A DNA stretch of 64,000 bases from Chamaecrista fasciculata. Its lineage: Eukaryota; Streptophyta; Magnoliopsida; Fabales; Fabaceae. Location: assembly GCA_003254925.1 (NCBI GenBank), contig QANZ01045140.1, forward strand, positions 1,910 through 65,909. Reading direction: 5' to 3'. The position numbers and the translations under genes are program-made. Below are positions 45,420 to 57,387 of this stretch, in pieces (position 1 is the stretch's first letter; every line of letters starts with the position of its first letter). A model generated the notes under the pieces. That model saw only the letters and a list, made by a program, of their open reading frames with translations, was not told the DNA's origin and made no database searches.

Positions 45420-45861
45420 ATGGAATCTTCTTCGAGCAATGCTGCCTCTGCTCAGAGTCAATCTACCCCTACTGTTACTGCTTCGCAAAGGGTGGATGAA
45501 GGGCGTTTTGTGTTGCACAATTCTGATCATCCCGGCATGCAATTGGTCACTTCGCACCTTACTGGTACGAATTATCTTACCTGGAGTGTCGCGATGCGCA
45601 CATCACTTGAGGCCAAAGACAAAATTGGTTTCATCGATGGCACTCTTTCACCCCTGCTGCTGTTGATGAATTTCGCCGATGGAAACATGTAGATTTGATG
45701 ATCAAATCTTGGATCATGAACTCTATGTCCAAAGATATTGCCGATACTCTGATTTACTGCGCTTCTTTTAAGAAGCTCTGGGATGAGCTTGAAGCTCGAT
45801 ATGGTGTTAGCAGCGGTCCTCAACTCTACAAAATTCAACGTGACATTAGCACTGTTCAGTA
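45420..45861 (+). pseudogene. Copia gag, truncated and frameshifted
   Basis: From ATG 45420 the frame encodes the N-terminal part of a copia Gag (VLHNSDHPGMQLVTSHLTG, then NYLTWSVAMRTSLEAKDKIG and FIDGTL). A frameshift at about 45650-45660 moves the continuing homology (WIMNSMSKDIADTL, LWDELEARYG) to another frame, and it stops at 45861. There is no protease, integrase or RT; the next sequence is a different LTR start. Confidence 0.82.
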
Positions 45862-45871
45862 AGGTAGTGAT

Positions 45872-46173
45872 TGTTGGAGATTGTGCCCTAGGGCCAATCA
45901 TTTTATTTGATAAATATGTTGTGAACATATTATTAATTTATGGAAGATAAATTAATGTGTTGTCATATCATTCGCATGTTTACTATGATAACGTCCATGA
46001 TTAATTATGAGATAATTAATCTAAAATTGTCCCTGGTCGATTATTTTTGTGGGAGCAAAAATAAACTAAGACCAGCATGACCTCGGTGCATGAGATGCAC
46101 GCACTAGATGCTGGGACGAGAGTCATGGTGCAATTACGTAAGGTGGTTACGAATTGCTGGACTGACCCGGAGA
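45872..46173 (+). repeat. Start of a second copia-type LTR
   Basis: TGTTGGAGATTGTGCCCTAG begins an LTR-type sequence of about 300 bp that is cut at the n at 46174. The abrupt junction with the gag fragment and with unit 2 suggests rearrangement or a misjoin. Confidence 0.55.
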
Positions 46174-47201
46174 NAAAAATATTGAACCGTGTCACACAGA
46201 GGAGGGAAAAAAAATACAAAATTGCCCCTAAAATTATTGACAAAGTAACATGTTGCCATGTCTATAATAGTTAAAAAACCAAGCAAACAAGAAAAAAACA
46301 AGAAAAGCCAATTTTAAGCAAGCAAACGACGTTTACTGACAAAACGGAGGCGGCCAAACCCTTATGGTGTTTGGGTTGGCCTCGTCTCGAAAAGTTACCC
46401 GAAATTCATATATCATTTGCTGAATTCTGACTTGTATAGCTCCCGATATCTTCGTTTAAAGTTTTGACCTAAAATATCCTACGTTTTCTCTCTGTACTAT
46501 CTCGAAACTCATTTTTGGTACTTCCGTACTCTAAATCTCGCGAAAACGTATCGAAACGACTACTCATAATGCCAAAATTGTTTGCCGGTCATTTAGTTAT
46601 CGCGATTTCAAATTCTGCTTCAACTTAAAATTTCTCAAATTTCTCATCTCAACATGTTAATTTGTCAATAATTTTAGGGGCAATTTTGTATTTTTTTAGA
46701 TCACAGGACATACTTTATATAACATTTTGGTTGTTGAAATTACAATCAATACGCATGTTCTGGCTCAACAGAATGGGGGAGAAAATTTTATCTTATGCAA
46801 AGTATGGGGATATTTTTTTTAACCATTTGGAGAGAAATCGCAGCATGTTTTGCGATTTCTCTCTTTTTTTAATTTTTTTTTAAAAAATTGGTGGTATCAT
46901 TTAATTGGCTAAACTTAGATCAAAATGTGTATGCTATTTAGGGAGTAAATATAATATTTTGGGTATCTTGAAACTAACTTTATTTTTCTATATTATTGTA
47001 ATAAAAAAATTTATTTTTTAAAATAATTTTTAAAAAAATAAAGGAAAAACGGGTGTCAGTGAAATTGCAGGCAGGACTGCGATTTCTGAAATCGCAGTCT
47101 TGACTGCGATTTCACATTTTTTTAGAAAAAAAAATTTAAAAAAAGATGGGTGCCACGTGACTTTTTTTTTTATTATAAAAATAAAAAAACCTTTTCTACT
47201 C

Positions 47202-47534
47202 CTACGACCTTTATAATTGTCATTATGGTATTATTAGTGGTAGTAATAGTTCTAGTAATTTTGGTAAGTTTTCTTTAGAAGGTTGGAAATCCGGGCGGAG
47301 GGAAGAGTGTCGAATCCTGCACGGATTGAGTCATTGAGCCTCCCGGAGTTTGACAATCGGTTGGGTTTGATGTCATCTTTCTTTCTGGTTCAGATGAACA
47401 TACAGGTTAAAGAAGACATATAAATAGAAGATTCATATGAATTTTTCCAGGAGTTCATCGTGTTCAAAAAAAGAAATTGAAACATAAACCATGAAAATTT
47501 AAGATAACAAATATAAAGGACTTTGTATGAAAGT
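47202..47534 (-). pseudogene. Gypsy leader and gag start, interrupted by the MULE
   Basis: Downstream of the PBS on the minus strand is a leader and then an ATG (47374-47376) opening a short gag-like frame (MTSNPTDCQTPGGS..) that stops after 34 codons. The MULE target duplication is in this sequence, so the MULE apparently inserted into an already decayed gypsy element. Confidence 0.5.
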
Positions 47535-47551
47535 CCCCACAGTCGGCGCCA
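47535..47551 (-). other. Primer-binding site of second gypsy element
   Basis: The minus strand reads TGGCGCCGACTGTGGGG one base from the LTR, as in the element at the left edge (two differences). Confidence 0.85.
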
Positions 47552-47552
47552 A

Positions 47553-48136
47553 TGATGAACTAGGTTCTGGCCCGGGGTTATTACCTAGTTCAGATGAGGC
47601 AACTCTGAGTTCAAGGTTACCTGCGAGATAATGAACACACAGGGTGGCCCTGCGATTCACCTCCGATGCTTAAGTTAGTAAGGGTTGTGAGCTCGATAAT
47701 CTCAATTGACTGAGTAGAGAGCATACCTCTTTCTAGTGTGAAGGGTTAACCTTTTATACTGGCTGCGGGTGATCTGGCGTGATCTTGCCATAAATGCCTG
47801 GATGCTTAATTGTGATCCTTGGCTCCCACGTAATTTCCTTTCCTGTGAAAGGTGCCTTGATGGCTAAGGCGTTATCAAGGGAAAGGATCTCTGAGTGATT
47901 TGCCTTGATTGACAACGGATCTTGACCGATCCTTAATTGGCTCCTGATTGATTCAGGGAATGTTTCCTTATTTGTTGGTGCGTGGGCGCTCACACCCTTC
48001 GTGATGGTGGGCGTCCACATCTGATAGCGAGATACAGGGCGTCCATGCCTATGTGATCCATCTGGTGGGTTTGTAGCCTGCTGGATCAAGGGCATGCTCT
48101 GCCATTTGGGCCTCCTAATTATTGGGCCTATTATCA
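47553..48136 (-). repeat. Gypsy LTR (584 bp), related to 2036-2660
   Basis: TG...CA ends (minus strand start TGATAATAGGCCC), adjacent to the PBS. It shares the block tccgatgcttaagttag with the first LTR. The 127-codon minus-strand frame at 47754-48137 is LTR sequence, not a gene. Confidence 0.82.
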
Positions 48137-48554
48137 TATATTGAATTTTTATTTTTTATCTTAAATTTTATCCAAAAATCAAATCAAATTTAAGAATTTA
48201 ATCATATATTTAAATTATTTAACGTTTGACTCGCTATAAATTTATAAACCAAAATAATAGATCTTCTTAACAAAAAATGATGGGAAAACGATCGTCGAAG
48301 CGGCGTGGTTTATTAGGCTAGTGAAAATAAGCTGCGTGGTTGGCTGGTTGCTCATTCTAGCTGGACGCGGTTAAAATTTGACCCAAGTCGAGTTAAACTA
48401 AGTTGGTGTACAAATATCTTTAGTTTCGAATTTAGGAGATGTTTGTTTCAATAATTTATTACTTAATATTTGTAAAAGAATGATTTTCGGATGAGTATAT
48501 ACTATCATTATGTAAATTTAACATCATTTTAAAATTTATTACATATTGAATTTT

Positions 48555-49393
48555 GGCGAAAAACTTATTTTGATCTTTAACGTTTACCATAAATTATGTT
48601 TTGATTCATAATATTTTTTTATTCTATTTTGATTTTTAATATTTTCTAAAAGTTTTATAATAAGTCCATAAATATTGAAAATAGTCATATCTCTCTCGTT
48701 TCAAATCTGAACAAGATGAAATTAGAGCTACATGTTAAATTTGATGAGTTCTTTCTTTTACCAGTTGGGGTCATTGACAAACGATGTCAAAAATCGAATT
48801 CGAAAAATTGGCTACTTGTTTCATAAATTCGATAATATTTTTCTCGTTTCAAATCTAAATGTAACAAAATCAAAGTTACAAATTACTCTTGACAAATTTT
48901 TTCCCTGTCTAGTTGGGGTCGTTGAAAAATAAGGTCAAATAATACTTTGAAGGCTAATAGTGGTGTTTGGACCCAACTCACTTTCAGAGTACTAGTTGCC
49001 CTCATTTGCCAACGACCCCAACTAGATAGAGAAAGAGTTTATTAAGAGTAATTTATAACTTTGTTTTTGTTGCATTCAAACTTGAAAATGAGAGAAATAT
49101 AACTAAATTCATGAAACAAGTAACCCATTTCAGCCTCAATTTGACTTTTTTTTTTTGCTGATGACTGCAACTGAATAAAGAAAGAACTCATCAAATTTAA
49201 CTCATAGCTCTAATTTCATTCAGTTCAAGTTTGAAACAAGAGAGATATGACCACATTCAATAGTTAGAGACCATTTATGAAATATAAAATCAAACTTTTA
49301 GGAAATATTAATAATCAAAATAGAACAAAAAAAACATTATGGACCAAAACGAAATTTGAGGTGAACATTAGGAGCCAAAATAGGTTTTTAGCC
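48555..49393. mobile_element. Foldback MITE upstream of the NDL gene, 839 bp
   Basis: Ends ggcgaaaaacttattttg and caaaataggtttttagcc are inverted, and the arms pair for more than 300 bp, with 'agttggggtc' motifs meeting in the middle. The 9-bp flanks ttgaatttt / ttgaaattt (48546-48554, 49394-49402) differ by one base and fit a Mutator-like TSD. It ends about 80 bp from the TATA-like box of the NDL gene. Related copies lie at about 61550-62066 and, one arm only, at about 60640-60860. Confidence 0.82.
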
Positions 49394-49470
49394 TTGAAAT
49401 TTCTTTATAACAAACACTGAAACACATCCTTGGAGAGAAGAGCATAGGAAAGCGCGAAATAATCGCTTAG

Positions 49471-49478
49471 TATATAAG
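49471..49478 (+). promoter_or_regulatory. TATA-like box of NDL gene
   Basis: TATATAAG lies 131 bp before the ATG at 49602, followed by a GA-rich leader of the kind common in plant 5' UTRs. No transcript evidence is available. Confidence 0.5.
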
Positions 49479-49601
49479 CCATTGAAGCCGAAGGCCTATA
49501 TTTCTTGGACCTCGCAGAAAGAGAGAGATAGGAGAGAGAAAGAGAGAGAACAAAAAAAAAAAAAAGATTTTGGGAGCTTCGTGACGCTCAGAGCTACGGC
49601 C

Positions 49602-52600
49602 ATGGCGGACTCAAATGATTCCGTTTCTGTTGATATGGAGAAGATCTATCTCGGCGGAAAGGTTTATTGTTTTTATTGTATTCATATATGGTTCAGGTTT
49701 AATGAGTGTTAATGTTTGGAAATGGATAAATTTCAGTTGATAATTCTTAGGCTACATTTCAAATTCTCGATTACAACATGTAAATTTGTTGAAGAAAATA
49801 TGTGTTGAAGTTAATAGGAAGCGAACAGATTACTTCATTGAGATTTTGCATAGCTGAATTTTGATCATTGAACTAGTATTTTTGCGTTGGGATCTAATTA
49901 GGGAGAGGAACGAGAAGAAGACCCTTTTTACTTGTGTATTCTATTGTGGAATTAAATGTTGTTGTTGATTGCTTTTCTCATTTTCTTTCTCTTTGTACTT
50001 CCTTTCAATGTTTTCCCTTGACAATGGATCAGCACACTCCTTATTTGTTAAATAAACTTTTGTCCTTCCTTCCTCCAAATGTTGAATTATGAATTCTTTC
50101 CATTTTTGATTCCTGTTGTCTTTTTGTTATTACTTCCATTGAATTGTTGTATAAAATTTTGATGATCTCTTCTTTTGTTTAGGTTGTTTCTCAATCTTTC
50201 TATATTGTTGTCTCTGAGACCTCTTTAGTATTGAAGTTTTCGTATGGATTCATTAAATTGAGAAGTGAGAATTGGATTTACTCTTTTCAGTATTTGGTGT
50301 AATTTAGGCGATGGAGGAATTTTTCTTACCTTGCTTTTCCCCTCTATCTTACGTTGTTTTTTTTTTTCCTTTCTTTTTCCTTCTGCCTTCTATTCTTTTT
50401 GATTTTAAGGGTTGGCTACTTTGTGTTCTGTAGGCCAGGGTATACGAACCTGTGGTATTCATTATCTTTCTTGTCCTAAACTCATTATTGTTCTAGTCAT
50501 ATCTGTAAATTTATATAATTTATTTATATATATATATATGTATTGGTTATTAGATCAATTAAAGTCATTCCATCCCTCATAAACGGAGATTCTATACCCC
50601 TTTTTCACATTCCTTGTCCTTGTTTTCTTTATAGAGCACTTAATGATTGGAATATGGGATTACTTTTTCAGTTTCCTTTTTCAGAACTAATATTAGTATT
50701 TTCTTGCTGGTTAGGTTGAAGTGTTCAAAAAGCTATAAGGGCACATGGAGAGCATGTTAGGGAATAAATAATCTAAAAAAGTTAGAATCGTGAGTTTTAT
50801 TCCATTAATTACTCTAAATAGGGTTTGTTCAGAAAACCAAACCAAACTTGGTAATCTGAACCAAACAATGGTTTCATTTGATTCAGCTCACAAAATAACA
50901 TTTATACTACTTTTAAAGAAAACAAACCAAAATAGATAAACTGAACCAAACTGTGGTTTGATTAGGTTGGGTTCACAAAATTATTTATACAGTTCGGTTG
51001 ATGCTTTTGGGGGTGAAAATAAAACCATGTAAAGGGAAAGATATCATGTAAACCTATAATGCAAGCTCAGATTCACATAGTTTGCAATATATTTGTCTGT
51101 AAAACGTATAGTGGAAACCATAATTTTACTTTACTGTTGCTTCTAGACAATGTAAAAGTTGGAAAGTCAGTACAATCTGACCGTTACAATAATTTCTGTT
51201 ATCTCCCTTCACTGTTGCTATTGGACCATACCATTTAAATTTGAGAAAATCACATTTACCTCTCTTGGAGTATATTATAATTATATTTGTTACCCGTTCT
51301 TGTTCTAAAAGTTACACTTGATTTATTTTTTACCAATGAAGATAACTTCTTATATAACATTCATTTATTTTAAAATAATTAAATAATTAAATTACTTAAT
51401 TATTTTTACTTTTATAATATCAATGTAACTATATTTATTGCTTCATTAAAAAAGATATTACAGTCTTAGCTTTTGCAGAAAATTATATTCACTTGCAAAA
51501 GATAAATTAGAGTCGGGTAAGTGTAGTTTTCAAGACAAGAAGGGTATCAAGTGTAATTTAGCTAAACCTCAAGGGAGGTTAATGTAATTTACTGATTTAA
51601 TTTAGTTTGCAGTACTGACAAGGGATATTCTGATGGCTCTTTGTTTGGATCTTAATTAAACTGAGTAAGATTGTCTTTTAGGACCTCTGGTTTGGTTCTT
51701 ATTTCTTAATATTTATGAGTGAGGGCTAGTTTGGTTCGAGCTTAACTTCCAAAACGAACCAGATGGAGTACATATGTATATAATTTTGATCTTTCTACCT
51801 CTCTCCCTTGCTAGGTGTTGATTATTTTTATGTTATACTCATTTTTGGATAATCACTTTAGGAATATCTTATTCGAACTGGCTGTGGCTCTGTGTCTGTC
51901 ATCGTTTGTGGGGATCAGGACAAACCAGCGTTGATCACTTATCCAGATCTAGCATTAAATTGTAAGTATAGTTCTACTTTTTCATATTAATTACTTGATT
52001 TTTTTAAATTTTAAGGTTCTGATTTCTTTTATAGTGTTTTAGAAAGGATTGTTTATCTCTTTCTTAGCTCACACCAACGATTCTATGTGTTATATTTGAA
52101 AGTGTTCTCTTAATCTAATCTGAGAGTCTGATTTTTTTTTTTTTTTTAACTTTTTGTCTTGAGGCAGATGTGTCATGTTTCCAAGGATTATTTTTCTGTC
52201 CTGAGGCTGCTTCTTTGTTGCTTCATAACTTCTGCATATATCATATCAGTCCTCCTGGGCATGAGGTCTGTAGGTTGTTTATTTTGAATATACTATGTTG
52301 CATTCTAAACTGAATACTTTTATTCACATTAATGTCTTCTTTGGAACGTCCACAAGAGTTCTTGCAGTTGGGAGCTTCAACAATTTGTCCTGATGATTAT
52401 GTGCCTTCAGCAGATGACTTAGCAGATCAAATCATAGAGGTTCTCAACTATTTTGGGTAATTAAAATATGATTACACCTTTGATTAATTTTAAACTGGAT
52501 GCTTTCAATATTTTGAGCACTCAAATAGTATGAAAGGTGATCTATAGTTGTGATTCTCGCAGCTTAGCATTGGCCCTTACATTAAGAGGGAGTGTGGCAT

Positions 52601-53989
52601 TTGACATACATGTTTTGAGGCAAATATAATGTTTTGCTGTATTTAATAATGCTATTAACTATTTCCTTGTCCAGGCTTGGTGCAGTGATGTGTATGGGGG
52701 TAACTGCCGGTGCATTTATCCTTACTCTATTTGCAGTATGTATCCCATGTAATTATTGTGAATAGGTTACAATATGAAGCCAATTTTATCTAATAGATAT
52801 GTTCTTTGATAATTTGTTGTAGATGAAGTATAGGGAACGTGTTCTTGGTTTAATACTTGTATCTCCTTTATGCAAGGCGCCTTCTTGGACTGAATGGTTT
52901 TATAATAAGGTTCCTTTTCAAGACTTGCTGGCTATATTCCTTTATCTGTTCTAGTATATAATTATAATTCATAAATTCTCTTGTATTTTAGGTTGTATCA
53001 AATTTGCTATATTTCTATGGCATGTGTGGTATGGTGAAGGAGTGTTTGCTCCTGCGATACTTCAGCCAGGTATTGCAATGCCAGAATAAATATTTCAACC
53101 CTTCTATTCATCTCTTATCTTTTTTTTATCATTGCATTTTTTTTCTTTTGTTCAATACCTGTTGAGCATTTTATTGGATCAATTGTTATAGGAAGTTCGT
53201 GGTAATGCTGAAGTCCCAGAATCAGAGATAGTTCAAGCTTGCAGAAAAGTCAGTTTTCCTTTCTTCACTCTATGCTACTCTATAGCTGAACTCTTTTTAG
53301 TTTTCCTTTCTCCATTCCTCTTTTTAATAGTAAAAAAAAACTATCCTTACAATAGCTCGGCTTTTATGCTTCTTTTATAGTTGCTGGACGAGAGAAAGAG
53401 CACAAATGTCCTACGGTTTCTTGATGCGATTAATAGGTAAATTCTATTGTAGAGTCGCTTCATCATATTCAAATTTATGTCATATTCCCCATTAGTTGGT
53501 GAATGGACATATTGTTCTCAGTTCCAACTTTGTGTTGCCAACTTGTAGGAGACCTGACATTTCAAAGGGATTAAAGAGACTAAAATGTCGTACACTTATT
53601 TATGTGGGGGATAGCTCTCCATTTCATTCCGAGGCTCTTTACATGACTTCAAAACTTGATAGGAGATATAGTGCCTTGGTTGAGGTAAGTGGTGTAAAAT
53701 AATCTACAAGGATGTATCTTATATAACGTGGTATGGTTTGAGACTAGGTTGGTTAATGGTTGTGCAGGTCCAAGCTTGTGGCTCAATGGTTACGGAGGAA
53801 CAGCCACATGCAATGTTGATTCCACTAGAGTACTTCTTGATGGGCTATGGGTTGTATAGACCATGTCACTTTAGTGACAGCCCTAGGAGCCCGCTTAGCC
53901 CATCATTAATATCGCCGGAGCTCCTTTCTCCGGAAAGTATGGGGTTGAAGCTAAAACCTATAAGGACTCGAGTTTCAATGGGAGTTTGA
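49602..53989 (+). CDS. NDR/NDL family protein (N-MYC downregulated-like, 347 aa)
   Basis: An alpha/beta-hydrolase-fold protein without hydrolase activity; in Arabidopsis NDL1-3 bind the G-protein beta subunit and influence auxin transport. Eleven exons: 49602-49661, 51862-51961, 52168-52265, 52368-52456, 52675-52735, 52823-52909, 52992-53069, 53192-53248, 53381-53436, 53549-53684 and 53768-53989; phases agree. The start ATG ([10 protein letters not shown]) follows a TATA-like box and GA-rich leader. Diagnostic segments: [54 protein letters not shown] and [11 protein letters not shown]. The nucleophile elbow reads GVTAG (124-128), with no Ser, as expected for this family. The Ser/Pro-rich C-terminus ([20 protein letters not shown]) is also typical. 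Intron 1 is 2.2 kb and holds a probable MITE. Confidence 0.92.
51238..51592. mobile_element. Probable MITE in NDL intron 1
   Basis: The left end 'cacatttacctctcttggag' and the right end 'cctcaagggaggttaatgtaa' are inverted relatives, with 'aagtgtaatttagct' / 'agttacacttgattta' further in. The arms are diverged and no TSD was found. Confidence 0.45.
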
Positions 53990-55727
53990 TATAGGGGGAG
54001 GGAAGAAGAGGATTGAGTTGTGGAATGTTTGTAATTTAAATATAATTTTTTGGGTTGCTTAAGAGATGGGTAGAGAAGAGGGTTTCAAGTTGGAGGGTTG
54101 TATATAGAAAGGGAATGAGGAATTTGTGGAAATATGAATATAGGGAGACTTCCATTCATTCATTTGTAGTCAGTCATAAAGGAGTCGTTGAGCTCTTTTT
54201 GTAATTTCCAAATGGACTCTAAATTTATTTATGGTGACGACTGACGAACAATCAATAATTGAGATGAGAGTTGAGCAGAATCCCACCCTTCCAAAGTTAA
54301 AAACAGAACTAAAAAACCAGGAAAAATGCTTTTCTTGGATTCCAAGGACACAGTTGTCATTCTGAATTTTCTCTATTTCCTTATTTGGCTGTTTTCTGTT
54401 GTTGTTGCTATTATGTGCAAGATGCACATGCACATTCACATCCAAACTTGTCTAAAATTCAAACACGAAACCTCATCTAATTGCCACGATGAGTGAAGCA
54501 TGTTGAATAGTTGGCACCATAAATTTTATAACGCCTCATTAGTCTGTAATATATATTATCCTTGATGTAAATTTTTTGAGAAAGACTAGACATTGTCATT
54601 ACAGGCTAGATAAGCAAACAGTTTTTAATTTTGGAGCAGTCAGAAAAAAATAAATAATGAGCATGCATGTTTTGATTAGGTGTGTAATCATTGAACAAAA
54701 AAAAATAAAAGATTAGGTATGTAATCTACCTCTATTTTGGAACATGTGCAGCCAACCATTAGACTTTGCAGAAAATAAATTAGCAAGTGATTGCCCACCA
54801 AATTTTCTGGCTGCTGATTAAGTGATTATGTTGAATTTTAATACATGATTACCAGATATGGATTCAACACACGAGAACTTATTTTCCCATCCCTAATTAA
54901 GTTGAATTTTACAAACATCAACTATTTAATCTTTAAAACATTTTATGTGAAGACTAAATAATTGATGTTTGAAAAAAAAATAGACAACAAATTACGTTTT
55001 ATTATTTCAATATCTAAACTAGATCATAGTTTTAATACAATTTAGAAACTAAAAAAATAAGTTTTTTCTAGACACAACTAATTTGTTACTACACAGTACA
55101 CACACCAAATTAATTAAGTATTACAAAACAGAATTGATCATTTACGTAAAAGATATAAAAGATATAACTTAATATTTTGAAAGAACAAATGTGATAAACT
55201 TCTGGTCTAAAGTTCATCCCGAAGCTCAACATGTTTTCGTACATTAATATATAATGTAATAAAAATAAAATTATGTAAAATAAAAAAGACATACTTTTAA
55301 AAATTCAATTGACTTGTGATCTGGTCAGAACAGAAACAAGCCTAAAGCTTAATTATAATTGAGTATCCACATTAGCTTCTGACAAATTACTGATATTACA
55401 TGATGTAAGTTTATGAGGAAAAATACAAATAATTCTCATCTCAGATCCTATTGTGCATGCAAGAAATTCTATAAACTCAGAACATGGGCTCCATGTTGTA
55501 TAATCAGAAAAGTCAGCCAGAGCATTCTAGTTAGGTGTCTTGCCACTTTTATAACCCATCATGAAATCTAGAACTAATTTCACATAAAAAAAACAAAGAA
55601 AAAGAAAAATGGATTAACAGTTCTAAAGCAAACTAGCCAAGCGAATAAAAAATTAAACCTGGGCTAGTTCCAATCAAGAATTGATAACCAATTAACCATT
55701 AAAGCAGTTTTCATCAAAAAGGAATTT
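53990..55727. other. Convergent intergenic region
   Basis: Lies between the 3' ends of the NDL gene (+) and the PPR gene (-). It is AT-rich and must contain both 3' UTRs. A weak 'ttaatctttaaaac' / 'aaactaaaaaaataag' arrangement at 54890-55070 may be a decayed MITE. No gene is supported. Confidence 0.4.
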
Positions 55728-57260
55728 CTACAAGTAACTGTTAACCATCTTCAAGTGCAGATTCAGTCCATCTAGTAAGAGGAAGACAACCATCAAATCT
55801 GGACGAGAGTCATATCCTGAGAAGAACCCATACATGGACCCACCTAACTCAACACAGCTCAATCCAGCCATCTTCTTCATCCCTCTATCTTTCATAACCC
55901 TCCTAGCATTTTCTGCTTCCTCCCACATCCCTGTTTCAGCATACATGTTTGCAACAATAACGAAATTCCCTCCCCTCTTAGGCTCCAACTTAAGCAATCT
56001 CTTCCTCACATTATGCCCTATCCCTGTGTGATCATTAACATCATGAATAGTGCATGCACTAAGCAAGGTTCGCCATACAATTGGGTCTGGCTCAATAGGC
56101 ATCCTCTGTATGAACTCATAAGCTTCTCTAAGATAGCCTGCACGACCCAATATATCCACCATAGCTCCATAATGTACCATCATGGGTCTGATCCTATGGA
56201 CATTTTCCATGTTAAGAAAATATTGATAACCCTCATCTACCATGCCAGCATGGCTACAAGCACATAGAACCCCAAGATAAGTTACATAATTTGGGGTTAG
56301 GGTAGGATGGTTATTCATTTTGGGGAAAAGTGCAAGTGCTTCCTTAGCAAACCCATGTTGGGCTAATCCCAGAATCATTGCACTCCATGTCCACACGTTT
56401 CTCTCCTTCATACTGTGAAACACAAATCTAGCATAAGCTACATATCCAGACTTTGCATACATGTCAACAAGAGCGGTGCCTAACTGACAATTAAGAATCA
56501 TCCCTCTCACAATCAATTGGGAATGAAGCCATCCTCCGAGGCTCAAGTTTCCTAACTCAGCACAAGCAGAGAGCATGACAACCATTGTGGTTTCATCTGG
56601 TTCAAATCCACAATCCCTCATCCTCACAAAATACCCAATCCCATCTTTGAACCAAAGATTCTCAACACAAGCAGTTATAATAGAATTCCATGAAACAACA
56701 GTTCTGTCAAGCATTTCATCAAACACTTGTTCTGCATCCGATATTTTCTTACAAGAACCATAAAAATTGATCAAGTTATTTCGAACATAAACATCATAAT
56801 CCAAACCTAATTTGATGACTTCGGCCTGGACTTGCCTCCCTTCTCCAAGTGCTGCAGCCATAGCACAAGACTTAAAAAGGAAGGGAAATGTAAGCTTATT
56901 TCGTGCGATTCCTTGATTCCGCATTTTCTGATATACCCAAATGGCCTGAATAGGCCATTCGCTGGAGGCATAGCCTCTAATGAGTATATTCCAAGAAGCA
57001 GATGGTAGATTGTGGGAATTGTCGACGAGTGTTCGAGCATAGTTCAAGTTCTTGAAGGAAGACAAAGAGCAGGAATAAACGAGTTCTGTGAGCAAAAAGC
57101 TATCCTGGGAAAGACCAGAAAGCTGTAATTGGGCATGAATTTGAGAGACTTGTTTGACAGAAGTGCAAAGTTTTAGTAGACACAGACATTGTTGCTTCTT
57201 GGAAAAAAATTCTGAATTCTTATAGGGAAGTTTTGGAGGGATAATTGAAAGCCGGACCAT
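55728..57260 (-). CDS. E-type PPR protein, At2g36730-like (510 aa)
   Basis: A PLS-class pentatricopeptide repeat protein with a C-terminal E-type region and no DYW domain. Such proteins bind organelle transcripts and help select C-to-U editing sites. It is intronless. PPR motifs run from about residue 40 to 430 (SWNILIRGYASSEWPIQAIWVYQKM, TVVSWNSIITACVENLWFKD, NVWTWSAMILGLAQHGFAKEAL, HYGAMVDILGRAGYLREAYEF). The E region follows (DPIVWRTLLSACTIHDV, LEPKRGGNFVIVANMYAETGMW), then a VELGGSMYGFFSGYDSRPD end. The segment order and the GGSxxxFFSGYD ending agree with Arabidopsis At2g36730, which makes this the likely orthologue. The N-terminus is a plausible organelle-targeting region. A 5' UTR intron is possible (57388-57601). 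Confidence 0.9.
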   Translation of the reverse strand: MVRLSIIPPKLPYKNSEFFSKKQQCLCLLKLCTSVKQVSQIHAQLQLSGLSQDSFLLTELVYSCSLSSFKNLNYARTLVDNSHNLPSASWNILIRGYASSEWPIQAIWVYQKMRNQGIARNKLTFPFLFKSCAMAAALGEGRQVQAEVIKLGLDYDVYVRNNLINFYGSCKKISDAEQVFDEMLDRTVVSWNSIITACVENLWFKDGIGYFVRMRDCGFEPDETTMVVMLSACAELGNLSLGGWLHSQLIVRGMILNCQLGTALVDMYAKSGYVAYARFVFHSMKERNVWTWSAMILGLAQHGFAKEALALFPKMNNHPTLTPNYVTYLGVLCACSHAGMVDEGYQYFLNMENVHRIRPMMVHYGAMVDILGRAGYLREAYEFIQRMPIEPDPIVWRTLLSACTIHDVNDHTGIGHNVRKRLLKLEPKRGGNFVIVANMYAETGMWEEAENARRVMKDRGMKKMAGLSCVELGGSMYGFFSGYDSRPDLMVVFLLLDGLNLHLKMVNSYL

Positions 57261-57387
57261 GCATTGGCTCTGTAAATTCTAGCACCAAACACTTTCAAAC
57301 TCTCTTCGTCTCCATCTTCTTGTTATCGTCCTCTTCATGCTCTGTTCAGTGTTCAAAACCATATGTGATTCAGGTGCAAAATGAACC

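Larger units (their letters stand above)
43632..47191. mobile_element. Composite Mutator-like element, 3560 bp
   Basis: The outer ends are ggtttttttatttttataat and its complement, flanked by the exact 10-bp repeat ttttctactc (43622-43631, 47192-47201). Unit 1 (43632-45161) has both of its own TIRs, with 'aaatcgcagt' hairpins in each arm. Unit 2 (46175-47191) is a rearranged, mostly inverted copy with the right end only. Copia fragments and a single n lie between the units. No transposase is present. The outer TSD suggests the whole block moved as one unit, unless the join at 46174 is an assembly error. Confidence 0.72.

Noticed and set aside
45872-46173. Gene or RNA in the segment before the n
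   Set aside because: The TGTTGG start and composition fit a copia LTR; no ORF or RNA fold was recognised.
47754-48137. 127-codon minus-strand frame
   Set aside because: Lies within the gypsy LTR and ends at its boundary; not a gene.
55728-57260. DYW domain in the second PPR protein
   Set aside because: The protein ends after the E-type region with FFSGYDSRPD and a short tail; there is no HSE or CxxCH motif.
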